From: JAHEDH01 sp963745865 | GTDB taxonomy: Bacteria; Actinomycetota; Acidimicrobiia; Spongiisociales; ZC4RG35 | Direction of reading: 5' to 3' | NCBI GenBank assembly: GCA_963745865.1 | Contig: CAVUYZ010000003.1 | Location: forward strand, 186,001 to 250,000 | DNA: 64,000 nucleotides | Shown: piece by piece, positions 1-9,442 of the stretch | Position numbering within the stretch: the stretch's first letter is position 1 | How the letters are laid out: each line of letters opens with the position of its first letter | Notes under the pieces: model-generated | Database searches by the model: none | Told to the model about the DNA's origin: nothing | What the model saw: only the letters and a program-made list of their open reading frames with translations | Made by a program: the position numbers and the translations under genes

Positions 1-1121
1 CGGCTACATCTGATGCCGTGGTACCCGTGGGTGCCGGTGCTCGGGATCATCCTCAACGCCAGCCTCGCGGTGTTCCTGGTGTTCTACGAACTGACCGGTT
101 GGCTGGTCGCGATCGGGTGGATCCTCGTCGGCGTGGTCGTCTTCGTGACGTACTCCGGCGCCGGGTCGAACACGAGGACAAGCCGGTCGTTGCTTTCGAG
201 GAGAAGAGAGGTGTACGGACGGGGCGCAGCGTCCTGGCCGCGATCGGAGCCGTCGACAATGCCGATGCTGTTCTCACCATCGCCGCGGCGATCGCCAGGG
301 ACCGAGGAGCCGAGGTTGTGGCGCTCAACGTTGTGCGGGTACCGCCGCAGCTCACGATGTCAGACGGTCGTCGCTACGCATGGACCGCCGATCCCGTGAC
401 CAGGCGGGTACGGGACCTGGCACCCCGGATCTCGGGTGTCGACATCAGCATCGTTGTCGGAATCGGTCGGCGGGTGTCGGAGACGATCGTATCGATCGGG
501 CGCCGCGAAGAGGCCTCGGTGTGCGTGCTCGGGTGGAAGGGCTCGGTTCACGGCGATGCGGTCCGAGGCTCGGTTGCCCAGGAATTCCTGCGCGTGTCGC
601 CGATCCAAACACTGGTGGTACGCGGGAGCGGCGCGCCCATTGCGTCGGTCGTGGTCGGTGTGAGCCCGGGACTTCGCCAATCGGAGACGATCGAGGCCGG
701 TCTGTCGCTGGCACGGGGTCTTGATGTGCCGCTCCGTCTCGTCACCGTTGCGCGCCCGGAGGATCTCGACAACGGAGAACTCCGGCAGTGGCTCGACAGC
801 GTCGAAGAGAAGGTCGCTGACTTCGGTGATGGTCAACTACCGGCGGTGTCGACCGAGGTGCTGTCGGGGGCGGACGTCGTTCAAGCGCTGGTCGACGCCG
901 GCGGAGACGATGGCCTGATGGTGGTCGGTTCTTCGCGGGATTGGGTCGTGCGCCAGAACCTGTTCGGTGCCTTTGCCGACGAGATCGCCAACCGCGCTCG
1001 ATGTGCCGTCGTCATGGTTCATTCGCCCGAGACCATGCCCGTCAGCCTCTGGCGCCAGGCGGTGGGGTACCTTCGACTCGGTGGCCCGCGTCGCGATCGT
1101 TTCGCTCGCGTCCGATCCTGA
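1..1121 (+). CDS. APC-type permease C-terminus fused to tandem universal stress (UspA) domains, 5' truncated
   Basis: The left window edge cuts this gene. Bases 13 to about 165 encode two hydrophobic segments (PWYPWVPVLGIILNASLAV, then GWILVGVVVFVTY) like the last helices of amino-acid/polyamine permeases. A frameshift near 165-180 then moves into the frame encoding VEHEDKPVVAFEEKRG and two UspA folds, roughly 215-620 and 634-1020. The second contains VVGSSRDW. Permeases with a soluble USP tail are known, and the tail is thought to sense nucleotides or stress. Substrate is unknown because most of the transporter is outside the window. The membrane part and the USP part are each clear; that they form one protein is inferred from contiguity. 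Confidence 0.72.
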   Translation, partial: ATSDAVVPVGAGARDHPQRQPRGVPGVLRTDRLAGRDRVDPRRRGRLRDVLRRRVEHEDKPVVAFEEKRGVRTGRSVLAAIGAVDNADAVLTIAAAIARDRGAEVVALNVVRVPPQLTMSDGRRYAWTADPVTRRVRDLAPRISGVDISIVVGIGRRVSETIVSIGRREEASVCVLGWKGSVHGDAVRGSVAQEFLRVSPIQTLVVRGSGAPIASVVVGVSPGLRQSETIEAGLSLARGLDVPLRLVTVARPEDLDNGELRQWLDSVEEKVADFGDGQLPAVSTEVLSGADVVQALVDAGGDDGLMVVGSSRDWVVRQNLFGAFADEIANRARCAVVMVHSPETMPVSLWRQAVGYLRLGGPRRDRFARVRS

Positions 1122-1325
1122 TGACACCTGAAGAGGACCCCGCTGGGATCGATTGACATGATCCCGCCGCTCTGAAAATCGGCCGAGCTCGAGGCCAGCT
1201 CGCGTCCTGGTGATGACACTGACATCACCTGGTCGTTCTGTGTCATGAAACGTGGTGTCGCATCGGCCGACGCGAAAGCCCTGACATGCCTATGGTCGGG
1301 AGTGACGCCTTCAGGGAGGAAGACC

Positions 1326-1796
1326 ATGCAGGATGATGAACACGCCGGGTCGGAGCCATCGCAATCGCCGACCGAACAGACACCCGGAGCCCAGAGCGGT
1401 ATGGCTCAGGATTTGACCGCTGCAGTCGCGAAGCTGGGGGCAGGTGAGAAGCTCGCGGTCCTCGGAGCCGCCGGCGTGCTCGCCGTGTGGCTGGTGTTCG
1501 ACCTTCTGATCGATGAGTACTCGACCGGTTCTTTGGCGTTCGTGCTGGCGCTGGTCGTGTCATATGCCGCCTACCGCCATCACGGGCGTGGGAGCGATGG
1601 ATGGGCCGTCCCATATCAGACGATCGTGTGGGTGGGAGCGTCGCTTCTTGGAGTGCTCGGCGTCTGGTTCCTCATCGAGGAGCTCAGAGGGGACATCTTC
1701 GACGCAGACGCTGCCACCATCATCGGGGCAGTGGCGTTCTACATCACGGCGATCGTTAGCGGAGTCGGAGCCTTCCAGCTGAGTTCGAAGCGCTGA
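1326..1796 (+). CDS. Small membrane protein of unknown function
   Basis: I do not recognise a family. The protein has about 156 residues: a polar N-terminus rich in E, S, P, Q and T (first ~40 residues), then four hydrophobic segments (KLAVLGAAGVLAVWLVFDLL; SLAFVLALVVSYAAY; QTIVWVGASLLGVLGVWFLI; TIIGAVAFYITAIVSGVGAF). I chose the ATG at 1326 because GGGAGGAAG lies just before it; an in-frame start at 1245 would add an unlikely N-terminus. It stands alone, downstream of the USP fusion gene on the same strand. Short inverted repeats lie upstream at 1210-1246. Confidence 0.7.
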   Translation: MQDDEHAGSEPSQSPTEQTPGAQSGMAQDLTAAVAKLGAGEKLAVLGAAGVLAVWLVFDLLIDEYSTGSLAFVLALVVSYAAYRHHGRGSDGWAVPYQTIVWVGASLLGVLGVWFLIEELRGDIFDADAATIIGAVAFYITAIVSGVGAFQLSSKR

Positions 1797-1833
1797 CCGG
1801 ATCCGTCCCGACGGGTTGCCGATCGCGCGGCTC

Positions 1834-2295
1834 ATGAGTCTCGATCAGCACTTCGCCGGACTTGTCGGAGATTGGTCGCTCGTGGGAGAGATCCTGGGGA
1901 AGCGGTTGGTCCAGGACGTCGAGGTGCGATCGGTGCTCGAGGGTGCGTACCTCCGCATCCACTATCTGCCGAGCACGGTCACACCGATCACCGATCGCCC
2001 GTACGAGGCGTTCAGCTTCATCGGCTGGGTTCCGGACGATGGGCCGATCATGTACCTCTTCGACACGTTTGGCGCGCGGTTCAGCGCCCCCGGCATCGGT
2101 CGCTTGGTCGAATCGGGACGATTCCGGTTCCGATTCGACTACCCCGACGGCGAGTTCCTCACCGACCTCATCGAGACCGACGACGGATGGCGTATCGAGC
2201 AATTCTCGGTTGTGGATGGGAGCGAGAAGCCATTCGGCGTCAAACGCCTCAGCAGGTCGAACCACGAGACGATGACACTTTGGCTTTTAGCATGA
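1834..2295 (+). CDS. DUF1579-like (lipocalin-fold) protein
   Basis: A cytoplasmic protein of about 153 residues with the pattern LDQHFAGLVGDWSLVGEI near its start, followed by alternating beta segments (EAFSFIGWVPDDG, FRFRFDYPDGEF, DDGWRIEQFSVVDG). This resembles small lipocalin-like DUF1579 proteins of unknown substrate. The ATG at 1834 is preferred over an in-frame TTG at 1816; neither has a strong ribosome binding site. The frame is intact. Assignment rests on pattern only. Confidence 0.6.
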   Translation: MSLDQHFAGLVGDWSLVGEILGKRLVQDVEVRSVLEGAYLRIHYLPSTVTPITDRPYEAFSFIGWVPDDGPIMYLFDTFGARFSAPGIGRLVESGRFRFRFDYPDGEFLTDLIETDDGWRIEQFSVVDGSEKPFGVKRLSRSNHETMTLWLLA

Positions 2296-2335
2296 AACTC
2301 GCCGGGCATGGGGGCGAGCTTGTGTAGCCTGTTGT

Positions 2336-2737
2336 TTATTTCTTGAACGCTGGGCGATGCGCCGAACGAAATGCGCGACGAGGCCGGGGCCGAGGGAGGC
2401 TTCTGCCCGAGATCTCGGCGATCAACCGGTAGGTGGCGTCATCGACCGGCTCGACCGGCGCGTGACATAGATTGGAAACGAAGCCTCGATCGTCACGATA
2501 CGGATGTGGTGGCCCGGCTTGGACTCGGTCACCTCGAAGGTCGATGCGACGCGACGGCCGAGGAACGAAGCGATCCGTCGGTACGTGGACCCGATGCGGA
2601 TCGGAGGCTGGGGGAACCCACTGGCACGACGTCATGCCGCGCCGCCACTTGGGGTTCTTGGCGGTGTCAGCGAGGAACTCGAACACCTCGCCGGCCGAGC
2701 GTCGGACCGTTCGTCGCGGGCCGAGAGCCATCCTCAC
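2336..2737 (-). CDS. SRPBCC-family (polyketide cyclase/START-fold) protein, frameshifted
   Basis: Starts at 2737 with RTVRRSAGEVFEFLADTAKNP, the usual first strand and helix of an SRPBCC lipid-binding fold. After a frameshift near 2600 the second half reads GSTYRRIASFLGRRVASTFE and VTESKPGHHIRIVTIEA in another frame, then returns to PVDDATYRLIAEISG. At least three indels are needed, and the true C-terminus is uncertain. Its ATG overlaps the stop of the preceding AHSA1 gene (ATGA), so it is the third gene of a coupled arsR-AHSA1-SRPBCC operon. Ligand unknown. Either an active gene with consensus errors or a decaying one. Confidence 0.6.
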   Translation of the reverse strand: MRMALGPRRTVRRSAGEVFEFLADTAKNPKWRRGMTSCQWVPPASDPHRVHVPTDRFVPRPSRRIDLRGDRVQAGPPHPYRDDRGFVSNLCHAPVEPVDDATYRLIAEISGRSLPRPRPRRAFRSAHRPAFKK

Positions 2738-3149
2738 ACGTCGGCTCCTGGACCGCTGCCAGGCCCCGCGATCGCGAGGCGATCGAGGAACTTGGTCCAG
2801 CCGGTCGCGTGATCATCGCCAGCGCTTGTCTGGGATGCCGGAATGCACGGCTTGAGCAGAGTCTCGCCGTCCTCGTGTCCAAGCGTCAGGTCATGATCGT
2901 CGAGCCCGGAGGCACATCCGGGTGGCCGTTGAACCCCAGGTGAAGACCAGGCGCCTGGTAGGATCGATCTCGACGAAGGCGCAGCTGGTGATCGAACTGT
3001 CCCGATTCGCCACCTGGAACTCGCCGCCTGGAATCTGGGTCGAGTGATGCACCGACTATATCGCATTCTGCGTACTTCTCCGATTTCGGTGAAGTATGGG
3101 AAGACGGGTTCTGGTGGTGGAGCGCATCGACGCTCGAACGAGTCTCCAT
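2734..3149 (-). CDS. AHSA1-type SRPBCC protein, frameshifted
   Basis: Pieces from three frames rebuild a typical AHSA1 domain: APPEPVFPYFTEIGE near the start, then GEFQVANRDSS, a hydrophobic strand ending in FTWGFNGHPDVPPGS, LTLGHEDGETLLKL, and the family's C-terminal signature TGWTKFLDRLA. The ATG at 3149 shares one base with the stop of the upstream ArsR gene (TGATG), and the stop overlaps the next SRPBCC start. ArsR plus AHSA1 is a common bacterial pair in which the regulator controls a small ligand-binding or stress protein. Several indels interrupt the gene. Function beyond the fold is unknown. Confidence 0.62.
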
Positions 3150-3472
3150 CAGGCCGATCCTCTTGCGGCTCGGCCTCGGAGAGTTGGGTGAGACGATCGA
3201 GGTTGTCGCTCGACATCGACTGGGGTTCCGGTGCAAGCGGGCCGATGGTCTGGGCCTGCACGGTAGAGGCGATGCCCACCCTCTCGCCGTTCGGCGATCG
3301 AACGGATCCTTCAGCATGCCGATGCGTCGGAGAATTGCTGGCCAACTTATTTCTAATCGGTCCGGCGATGTCTCCCGCAGGCATCTGATGTTCCCTATCA
3401 ATTGAAGGATCTCGGGCCTCCGGGGAGACGGGATCGCGGCGATGGCGCGGGGATCGAGGGCTGTGAATCCAT
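3149..3472 (-). CDS. ArsR-family transcriptional regulator, frameshifted
   Basis: The ATG at 3472 begins a short protein whose winged-helix core appears after a frameshift near 3400: LEISWPAILRRIGMLKD, which matches the ArsR recognition helix pattern (S-x-SxISxHLxxLxxAGLV). The C-terminal third includes LYRLHRN-like wing residues in another frame and ends in GRAARGSA before the TGA at 3151-3149. It heads the minus-strand operon with two SRPBCC genes and faces an AHSA1-like gene at 3567 across an AT-rich gap, so it probably represses from that gap. The signal is unknown; no metal-binding Cys pair is visible. Confidence 0.58.
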
Positions 3473-3566
3473 GTTTACATCATTTAAGCAGAGAGTTAAC
3501 ATTGGATTGTCATTAAATCGAGATAAAGTGAAATCTCGAGCCAGGAACTCAACCGGAGGAGCCAAC
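3473..3566. promoter_or_regulatory. AT-rich divergent promoter/operator region
   Basis: About 70 bases (3477-3535) are far richer in A and T than anything nearby and lie between the divergent ArsR gene and the AHSA1-like gene. TTAACA, TTGTCA and GATAAA elements are present, but no pair has ideal -35/-10 spacing, so I do not call a precise promoter. ACCGGAGGA just before 3567 is a good ribosome binding site for the rightward gene. Position and composition fit an ArsR operator controlling both directions; this is inference. Confidence 0.5.
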
Positions 3567-4070
3567 ATGTCACGCTCGACGGTTCTCGCGATCGAGACCA
3601 CCGCCTCGCGAGAGGAGGTCTACCGTGCCCTTACGACTGTCGACGGGGTGCGGTCGTTCTGGACATCCGACGCAGACGCCGACGCCCGAGAGGGTGGGAC
3701 GCGGCGGTCTGGATTCGAAGAGGCTCCGGCAACCCGTCGATGACGGATGGGACGCTGGCAGAGGGTATGTCCGTCGAATGGACGACGATCGGGCCATGGC
3801 CGGGCTGGGTCGGACCGAGATCGCCTGGACGCTCTCGGACGGGGCGAAGGGCGGCGACACCGCCTCTGCTCACACCGGTCGGGCTGACGAGACCAGCGAC
3901 GCCGACCCGGAGTAGTCGCCCTCACCTGGGCTCGGGTCCTCCTCGCATTGAAGGCGTACGTCGAATCGGGAGACCCGGCTTCCGCACTGGGTCACGCCCC
4001 GCTCGAAGACGACTCTTCTCACCTCTTCAGCCCATCGGCGACAGCTAGCCTCAACGGCCGGAGAGTGTGA
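3567..4070 (+). CDS. AHSA1-like SRPBCC protein, frameshifted
   Basis: Begins MSRSTVLAIETTASREEVYRA, the standard SRPBCC opening strand and helix, then TTVDGVRSFWTSDADA. After frameshifts near 3700 and 3800, GWVGTEIAWTLSD, a G-rich turn, FAHTGWADE-like sequence and LTWARVLLALKAYVESGDP follow, giving the long C-terminal helix of the fold. A strong ribosome binding site (GGAGGA) precedes the ATG. The stop TGA at 4068-4070 overlaps the GTG start of the cyclase at 4067, so the two are probably translated together. The ligand is unknown. Confidence 0.6.
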
Positions 4071-7000
4071 CGACCTGCGCGACGCGCGGAGCCGAAAACC
4101 GAGACGGAGCGAAAGTTCTTTCTGAGTGCGGGGCGCCCACTGCGGAGTACGTCCGGTGTGCTCCAATCCGGTCGACCGGAGCGAAAAGTTCTGTGCCGAG
4201 GCGGTTCCACCGCTGGCGGGTACCACGGCGCCTGCCAGCCCGGTTCCGGCGTATCAGCCCTCGGCGACGAACTGAGGAGCGGCGCTTCGACATTGCCATG
4301 TCCATCGACATCGTCGGATTTACCCGGCGGACCGAACAGCGCGACTCCGAAGAGGTCCGGCAGATGCTCACCCGCTACTTCGATCGGGCGCGAGAGATCG
4401 TCCAGCGATTCGGTGGCGTGATCGACAAGACATCGGCGACGCGGTCATGGCGGTGTGGGGGAGAAACGTCAACGATGAGGACGACGCCGAACGAGCGGTC
4501 GGGCGGCCCTGGAACTCGTAGGCAAAAGCGGAGCTCGGCGAAGCCGAGGGAATGGCGGGCTTGCAGGCGCGGGCGGGCGTGCTGAGCGGGGAGGCCGCCG
4601 TCGGTGGTGACGGGAATGCCACGACCGGTCTGATCATCGGAGACACCGTCAACATCGCTTCCCGGCTGCAGAGCGCCGCTGCGCCGGGTGCGGTCCTGGT
4701 CGGTGGGTCGACCCGGGACTGGCGTCCAGTGCCATCCTCTTCGAGTCGGTCGGACGCCTAGACCTGAAGGGCAAGTCGGATTCTGTCGAAGCGTTCCAGG
4801 CGGTCCGGGTGGTCGGCGGTCATGGGGGAGCGAGGCGGGCGGATGGCCTCACACCGCCGTTCGTCGGCCGGGCGGACGAACTTCGTTGCTCAAGGACAAT
4901 CTTCACGCAGTGAACGCGACGGTCGCCTGCGGTGGGTCTGATATCGGCCAGGGCGGCATCGGCAAGAGCCGGCTCGTCGACGAACTGTGGAACTATGTCG
5001 ACGGGCTCACCACGACCTACTTCTGGCATCACGGCCGTTCACCTGCATATGGCGAAGAGCTCAGCTATTGGGCGGTCGGGAGATGGTACGACAGCGGTGT
5101 GAATCGCCGAGAGCGACGACGACCATCGTCTCGGACTCGACTCCGCACCACTCTCGCCGAGTTCGTGCCGGACGCCGACGATGGGCGTGGATGGAACCGC
5201 GCCTGGAGTCACTCCTCGGTCTGACCGAAGAATCGGTCGCCGACCGGATCGAGCTCTCGCTGCCTGGCGGATGCCCTTCACGGCGATCGCCGCTCGGGAG
5301 TCCGACAGTCATGGTGTTCGAGGATCTCCACTGGGCCGACGATGGGATGCTGACTTCATCGAGGAGTTCGTTGGAATCGTGAACTGCCGATCCTGATCGT
5401 CACTCTGGGCCGGCCGAACTCCTGAACGACGGCCGGGATGGGGCTCCGGTCGTGCCAACTCGGTGGCCGCCTACCTCGCTCCCCTCTCTCCGACACCATG
5501 AAGGATCTGGTCAGGGGAGTGAATCCGACACCCCAGCGACGCTGGTGGAGCGTCTGGCGGATCAGGCCGGTGGGATCCCCCTTTATGCGGTCGAGCTCTT
5601 GAGGATGCTGCTGGCCCGGGAGCCATCGTCGCCACCGAAGCCGGCCTCTACCGCCTGTCGGGCGATGTCAGCGATATCGACATCCCCGAGTCGCTGCACG
5701 GGCTCATCGGCGCTCGGATCGACCAATTCGACCCGGGCGACCGCTCCTTGATCGCCGACGCCGCCATCCTCGGTCAGTCGTTCACCCTCGGAGGTCTGGC
5801 GCGCTTCGCGATGAGGAGACCGACTCCCTGGCGGAGCCTCGAGCCACTCGTCCGTCGGGAGATCCTGTCGGTCAACCGTGATCCGCGGTCACCCGAGCGG
5901 GGCAATACCGGTTCGTGCAGTCGATCATCCGTGAGGGGCGCATCAGCGTGTCAGTCGCGCCGATGGACACGCTCGCCACATCGAAGTGGCCGAGTATTTT
6001 GATTCTCTCGGGCAACCCAAGTTGCCGGCGTGGTAGCGAGCCATTTCCTCGACGCTCTCGATGCAGCTGCCAATGGGAGTGCCGGCACCGACCTCCTCCG
6101 TCAGCGGACCATCGAAGCGCTCCTGTTGCGGCCGATCGCGCCGGTGCCCTCCAGTCGATCCCAGGTGTTCGCCTGTGTCGTCGGGGGATCGAGATTGCCG
6201 AGAGCGAGTCGATCGCGGCGAGTTGCTCATCCGCGCCTCCAGGTCGGCTCATGCGGCGCTCTATGCCGATGCGGGGGCTACGCAATCAGCGCGATCGAAG
6301 CCTTCGAGGCTGCGAACGATCTCAACGGTGTCCTCCGGCGTCGACCACGCTCCCCGGCTCTAGAAGAACACTGGCAGAAGCACGAAGGTTGGGAGCGCCT
6401 CGAGCCGCTCGTTCTCGAGTTGGAGACGATGCCACCCCCGAAGCGATCAGTGAACTGGCGGGCTCGTTGATGCTCGACGCCGAGGTCGAGCGGGGGCTCG
6501 AATGGTGTGACGCAGCATTGGCAGCGGCGGAGCGAGAAGACTCGATCCCGGTGTTCGCGGACACGCTGATCACCAAGGGCGTCGGTCTCGGACTGCGTTA
6601 TCGGACCCGCGAAGCGCTGATCCTGCTCAACGCTGGACTCGACCTGAGCCGGGAACACCACCTCACAGCCTCCAAACGTCGTGTTCTGCAGAATCTGGAG
6701 TACGTCACGGCGTCCGACTCGCCGGAGAAAAATGAGTACCCCCTCGAGAAGCTCGAGGATGCGAGACGGATCGGTGAGACGCGAATGCTCACCGAGGTTT
6801 CGCTGAGTACGCGTGGGTGCCGCTCTGGCAATACCGGTGGGACGAGGTCGACGAAATCCTCGCATCGATCGACCCCGATGAGCTCCTCCGGAGGTTCAGC
6901 AGGAATACTGGGACATCGTGACGACACGCCAAGTATGGACGGGCGACCTGACAGCCGGGATCGCCAAACGACGGGCGCTACGCGACGAGTTGCAGAGCAG

Positions 7001-7525
7001 CGGCGACAGTCAGACGAATGCGGCGGTACAGCTCGACATCGTCCAGGACGATGTTCTCTTGGGGCGTTTCGCCGAGGCCTATGACCGGGCCAAGAGCGAG
7101 CTGCCGATGATCCAGTCAGGCTCGACCTCTGGTTTCGAACACAGACATCGATCCTGCTGCATGACCGCCAACGGATCAGTGAGACCGCAGTGGCGGCCCA
7201 GAAGAACCGATATCGGGGGCGGTATTCCGACCTCCTCAAGCATGCGACCCAGGGTGGGTTGGCGGCGTTCGACGGGGAAACTGACGAGGCCGCCGTCCAG
7301 TGGGAGCGAGCGGTCGAGCTCGCTGAAGAAGCGCTCCCGCTCGGACTGCGGCCCATGTGTGGGCGATGGCGGCAGTGTCGCTCGGTCACGATCATCCCTT
7401 CGGGCACGAGATGGACGGAAGGCCTATGACACCTGGACGTCGGCCGGCGTGACGACCCTGTGGACATCTTCCACGAGGGCGTCCTAGCCCCGGAGTCCTC
7501 GGCCGACTCCACCAAGTACGCCTGA
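4067..7525 (+). CDS. Class III adenylate/guanylate cyclase with zinc ribbon and AAA ATPase, heavily frameshifted
   Basis: The rebuilt protein of about 1150 residues starts with two zinc-ribbon-like stretches (TTCATRGAENRDGAK and a second ECGAP). A class III cyclase domain follows: SIDIVGFTRRTEQRDSEEV holds the first metal Asp, IGDAVMAVWG the second, and GDTVNIASRLQSAAAPGAVL the transition-state Asn/Arg pair. A P-loop ATPase domain begins at GQGGIGKSRLVDEL (near 4950), with VFEDLHWADD as Walker B. The rest to 7525 is helical repeats like the TPR-type tails of such proteins. These usually make cAMP under control of the ATPase region. At least ten indels break the frame, the highest density in the window, so this could be a pseudogene or poorly polished consensus. 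Confidence 0.68.
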
Positions 7526-7528
7526 TCC

Positions 7529-7579
7529 CGTTCTTGTCAGGCTTGACCGCGATATGGCCACGGCTGGCTGACAAGAACG
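7529..7579. repeat. Perfect 12-bp inverted repeat after the cyclase gene
   Basis: CGTTCTTGTCAG at 7529-7540 is exactly mirrored by CTGACAAGAACG at 7568-7579, with a 27-base spacer. It begins four bases after the cyclase stop and ends 50 bases before the next start. There is no T-run after the right arm, so it is either a factor-independent-like stem, an mRNA end stabiliser, or a binding site for a dimeric regulator of the SRPBCC gene at 7629. Confidence 0.6.
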
Positions 7580-7628
7580 TGTTCTCGCGACAGCCCGATA
7601 CCGTTGGGGCGAATCCAAGGAGACCACA

Positions 7629-8046
7629 ATGCGACCAGTAGACCGGCTCGTCGCCGTCGACGCATCCCTGACAGATACCTGGCAGACATTGATCGATGCC
7701 GAGAAGTGGCCCAGTGGGCGCCACACATCCGCAAGATCGACGTCAACCCGCCTGGCAAAATCGACGCCAACTCTTCAGCAACGATTCGATTCACCTCAGG
7801 ACGCCCGATGCACGTGGCCGTCACCGAGTTTCGAGCCGGGAGGTTCTTCCGGTGGACCGGTCGATTCCTCGGATCGACCGTGTCATACGACTACGTGGCC
7901 ACCTCGGCTGGACAGGGGTCGGAGATCTCTTCATCATGGAGGTCACCGGACCAACGGCGCGATTCGTCAGCGCCTGGCTCGGACGCACCTACAGCAGCCA
8001 GCTGGACGACGCCATTCCGCGCCTGCGGGAGCATCTCACTCGCTGA
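7629..8046 (+). CDS. SRPBCC-family protein, frameshifted
   Basis: The first frame reads MRPVDRLVAVDASLTDTWQT, typical for an SRPBCC protein. A frameshift near 7705 leads to QWAPHIRKIDVNPPGKIDA and then RPMHVAVTEFRAGRFFRWTG. A second shift near 7920 leads to EVTGPTARFVSAWLGRTY and a C-terminal helix LDDAIPRLREHLTR. The rebuilt length, about 140 residues, is normal for the family. It follows the cyclase and a 12-bp inverted repeat and converges on the beta-CASP gene with a 10-base gap. Ligand unknown. Confidence 0.65.
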
Positions 8047-8056
8047 CCTCGAGAGG

Positions 8057-9441
8057 TCAAATATCGACCGTGGCGTCCTGCGCGGCGACCGAGCACGGCC
8101 ATCCGAGCGACGACTCGATCGCATCGACCAGAGCAGCACTCGCCTCAGGATCGCCATGGATTGCCACCACCTGCTGCGGGGGTCGGTCTGCCAAACCGAG
8201 CCAATCGACCAACTCACTCCTGTCGGCGTGCACGCTGAATGCAGGGACGGACTCGACGTGGGCAGCCACCCTGACCTCGTCACCGTGGATTCGCACGTGG
8301 TCGGCGCCTGACAGAAGGGCCTGGCCGCGTGTGCCGCCTGCCTGATAACCGACGAGGATCACCGTGTTGTTCCTTCCAGGAAGCAGCCGCTTCAGGTGGT
8401 GCAACACCCTGCCACGGTAGCCATCCCGGATGCCGAGATGATGATGTGGGGCTCGCGACGGTGTCGATCGCTTTGGAGTCGTCGACGGTCTCGGTGATCG
8501 TGAGATCTCCCGGATCGAGGATCTCGGCATGCCCGGCGATCTCGGGTCGGATGTCGGCGTCGCCGTCGGCGATTGCCCGAACGTAGTGGCCGAGTGCCGT
8601 GCGCGCCATCGGGCTATCGAGGAAGACGGGGACCTGGGAATCGACCCGGCCTCGGTCAGGCGATGCAGCGCGAGCAGGATCAACTCGGTGCGATCGATGG
8701 CGAAGGCGGGGATCACGATCGAGCCCCCATTATCGACGGTGGCGCCGATGATCGCCCCGAGATCCGCCGTGGCGTCTTCCTCGAGATGCTCTTCGTCTCC
8801 GTACGTGGACTCGATGAGGATCGTGTTGGCCGCCGCCGGCGGATCAGGTGGTCGGAGGATGGGATGGAACGGCCTGCCGAGATCTCCCAGAACACCACTG
8901 ATCTCCGCGGTTCGTCAACCTCGATCGTCACCGATGCTGACCCGAGGATGTGCCCGGCGAAGCGAAACGTCGCCCAAACGCCGGGCGTGATCTCGGTGCG
9001 GGTTTCGTAGGGGGTCGGGACGAAACGTCGCATCGTGTTGATGGCATCTGCCTCGGTGTAGAGCGGCAGCGCCGGCTGGTGCTTGGTGTAGCCGCGGCGG
9101 TTGGCGCGTTCGGCATCTGCCTCGTGCAGACGACCTGAATCGCGAAGAACGGTGTCGCTCAACTCCGTCGTCGATCGGGTTGCATGGATCGACCCCGAGA
9201 ACCCATCCGCCACGAGTCGCGGGAGATACCCGACGTGGTCGAGATGGGCGTGGCTGACTACAACTGCGTCGATCGAGGCGGGGTCGACCGGGAACTCCGC
9301 CCAGTTGCGTTGGCGGAGTTCCTTACGACCCTGGAACATGCCGCAGTCGATGAGAACCCGGGTCGACCCCGATTCGACGAGGAACCGACTACCAGTGACG
9401 GTTCCCGCCGCTCCGAGGAAGCGAATGCTGGGCCTGGCCAC
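8057..9441 (-). CDS. Beta-CASP/RMMBL metallo-beta-lactamase-fold RNA-processing hydrolase, frameshifted
   Basis: N-terminus IRFLGAAGTVTGSRFLVESG and the zinc motif VVSHAHLDHVGYLP (HxHxDH) place it in the beta-CASP nuclease group related to CPSF73/TTHA0252. Further matches: FAGHILGSASV, PAFAIDRTELILL, GRVLHHLKRLLPG, VGYQAGGTRGQALLSG, and the RMMBL segment VPAFSVHADRSELVDWL with VAIHGDPEA. The expected role is Zn-dependent endo/exonucleolytic RNA processing in the cytoplasm. About four indels lie between 8440 and 8900. It starts one base after the stop of the USP gene, so terC-usp-this gene probably form one operon. Confidence 0.8.
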
Positions 9442-9442
9442 C

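Noticed and set aside
1210..1246. Short inverted repeats upstream of the small membrane protein
   Set aside because: Arms are only 6-7 bases and overlap each other; too weak to call an operator.
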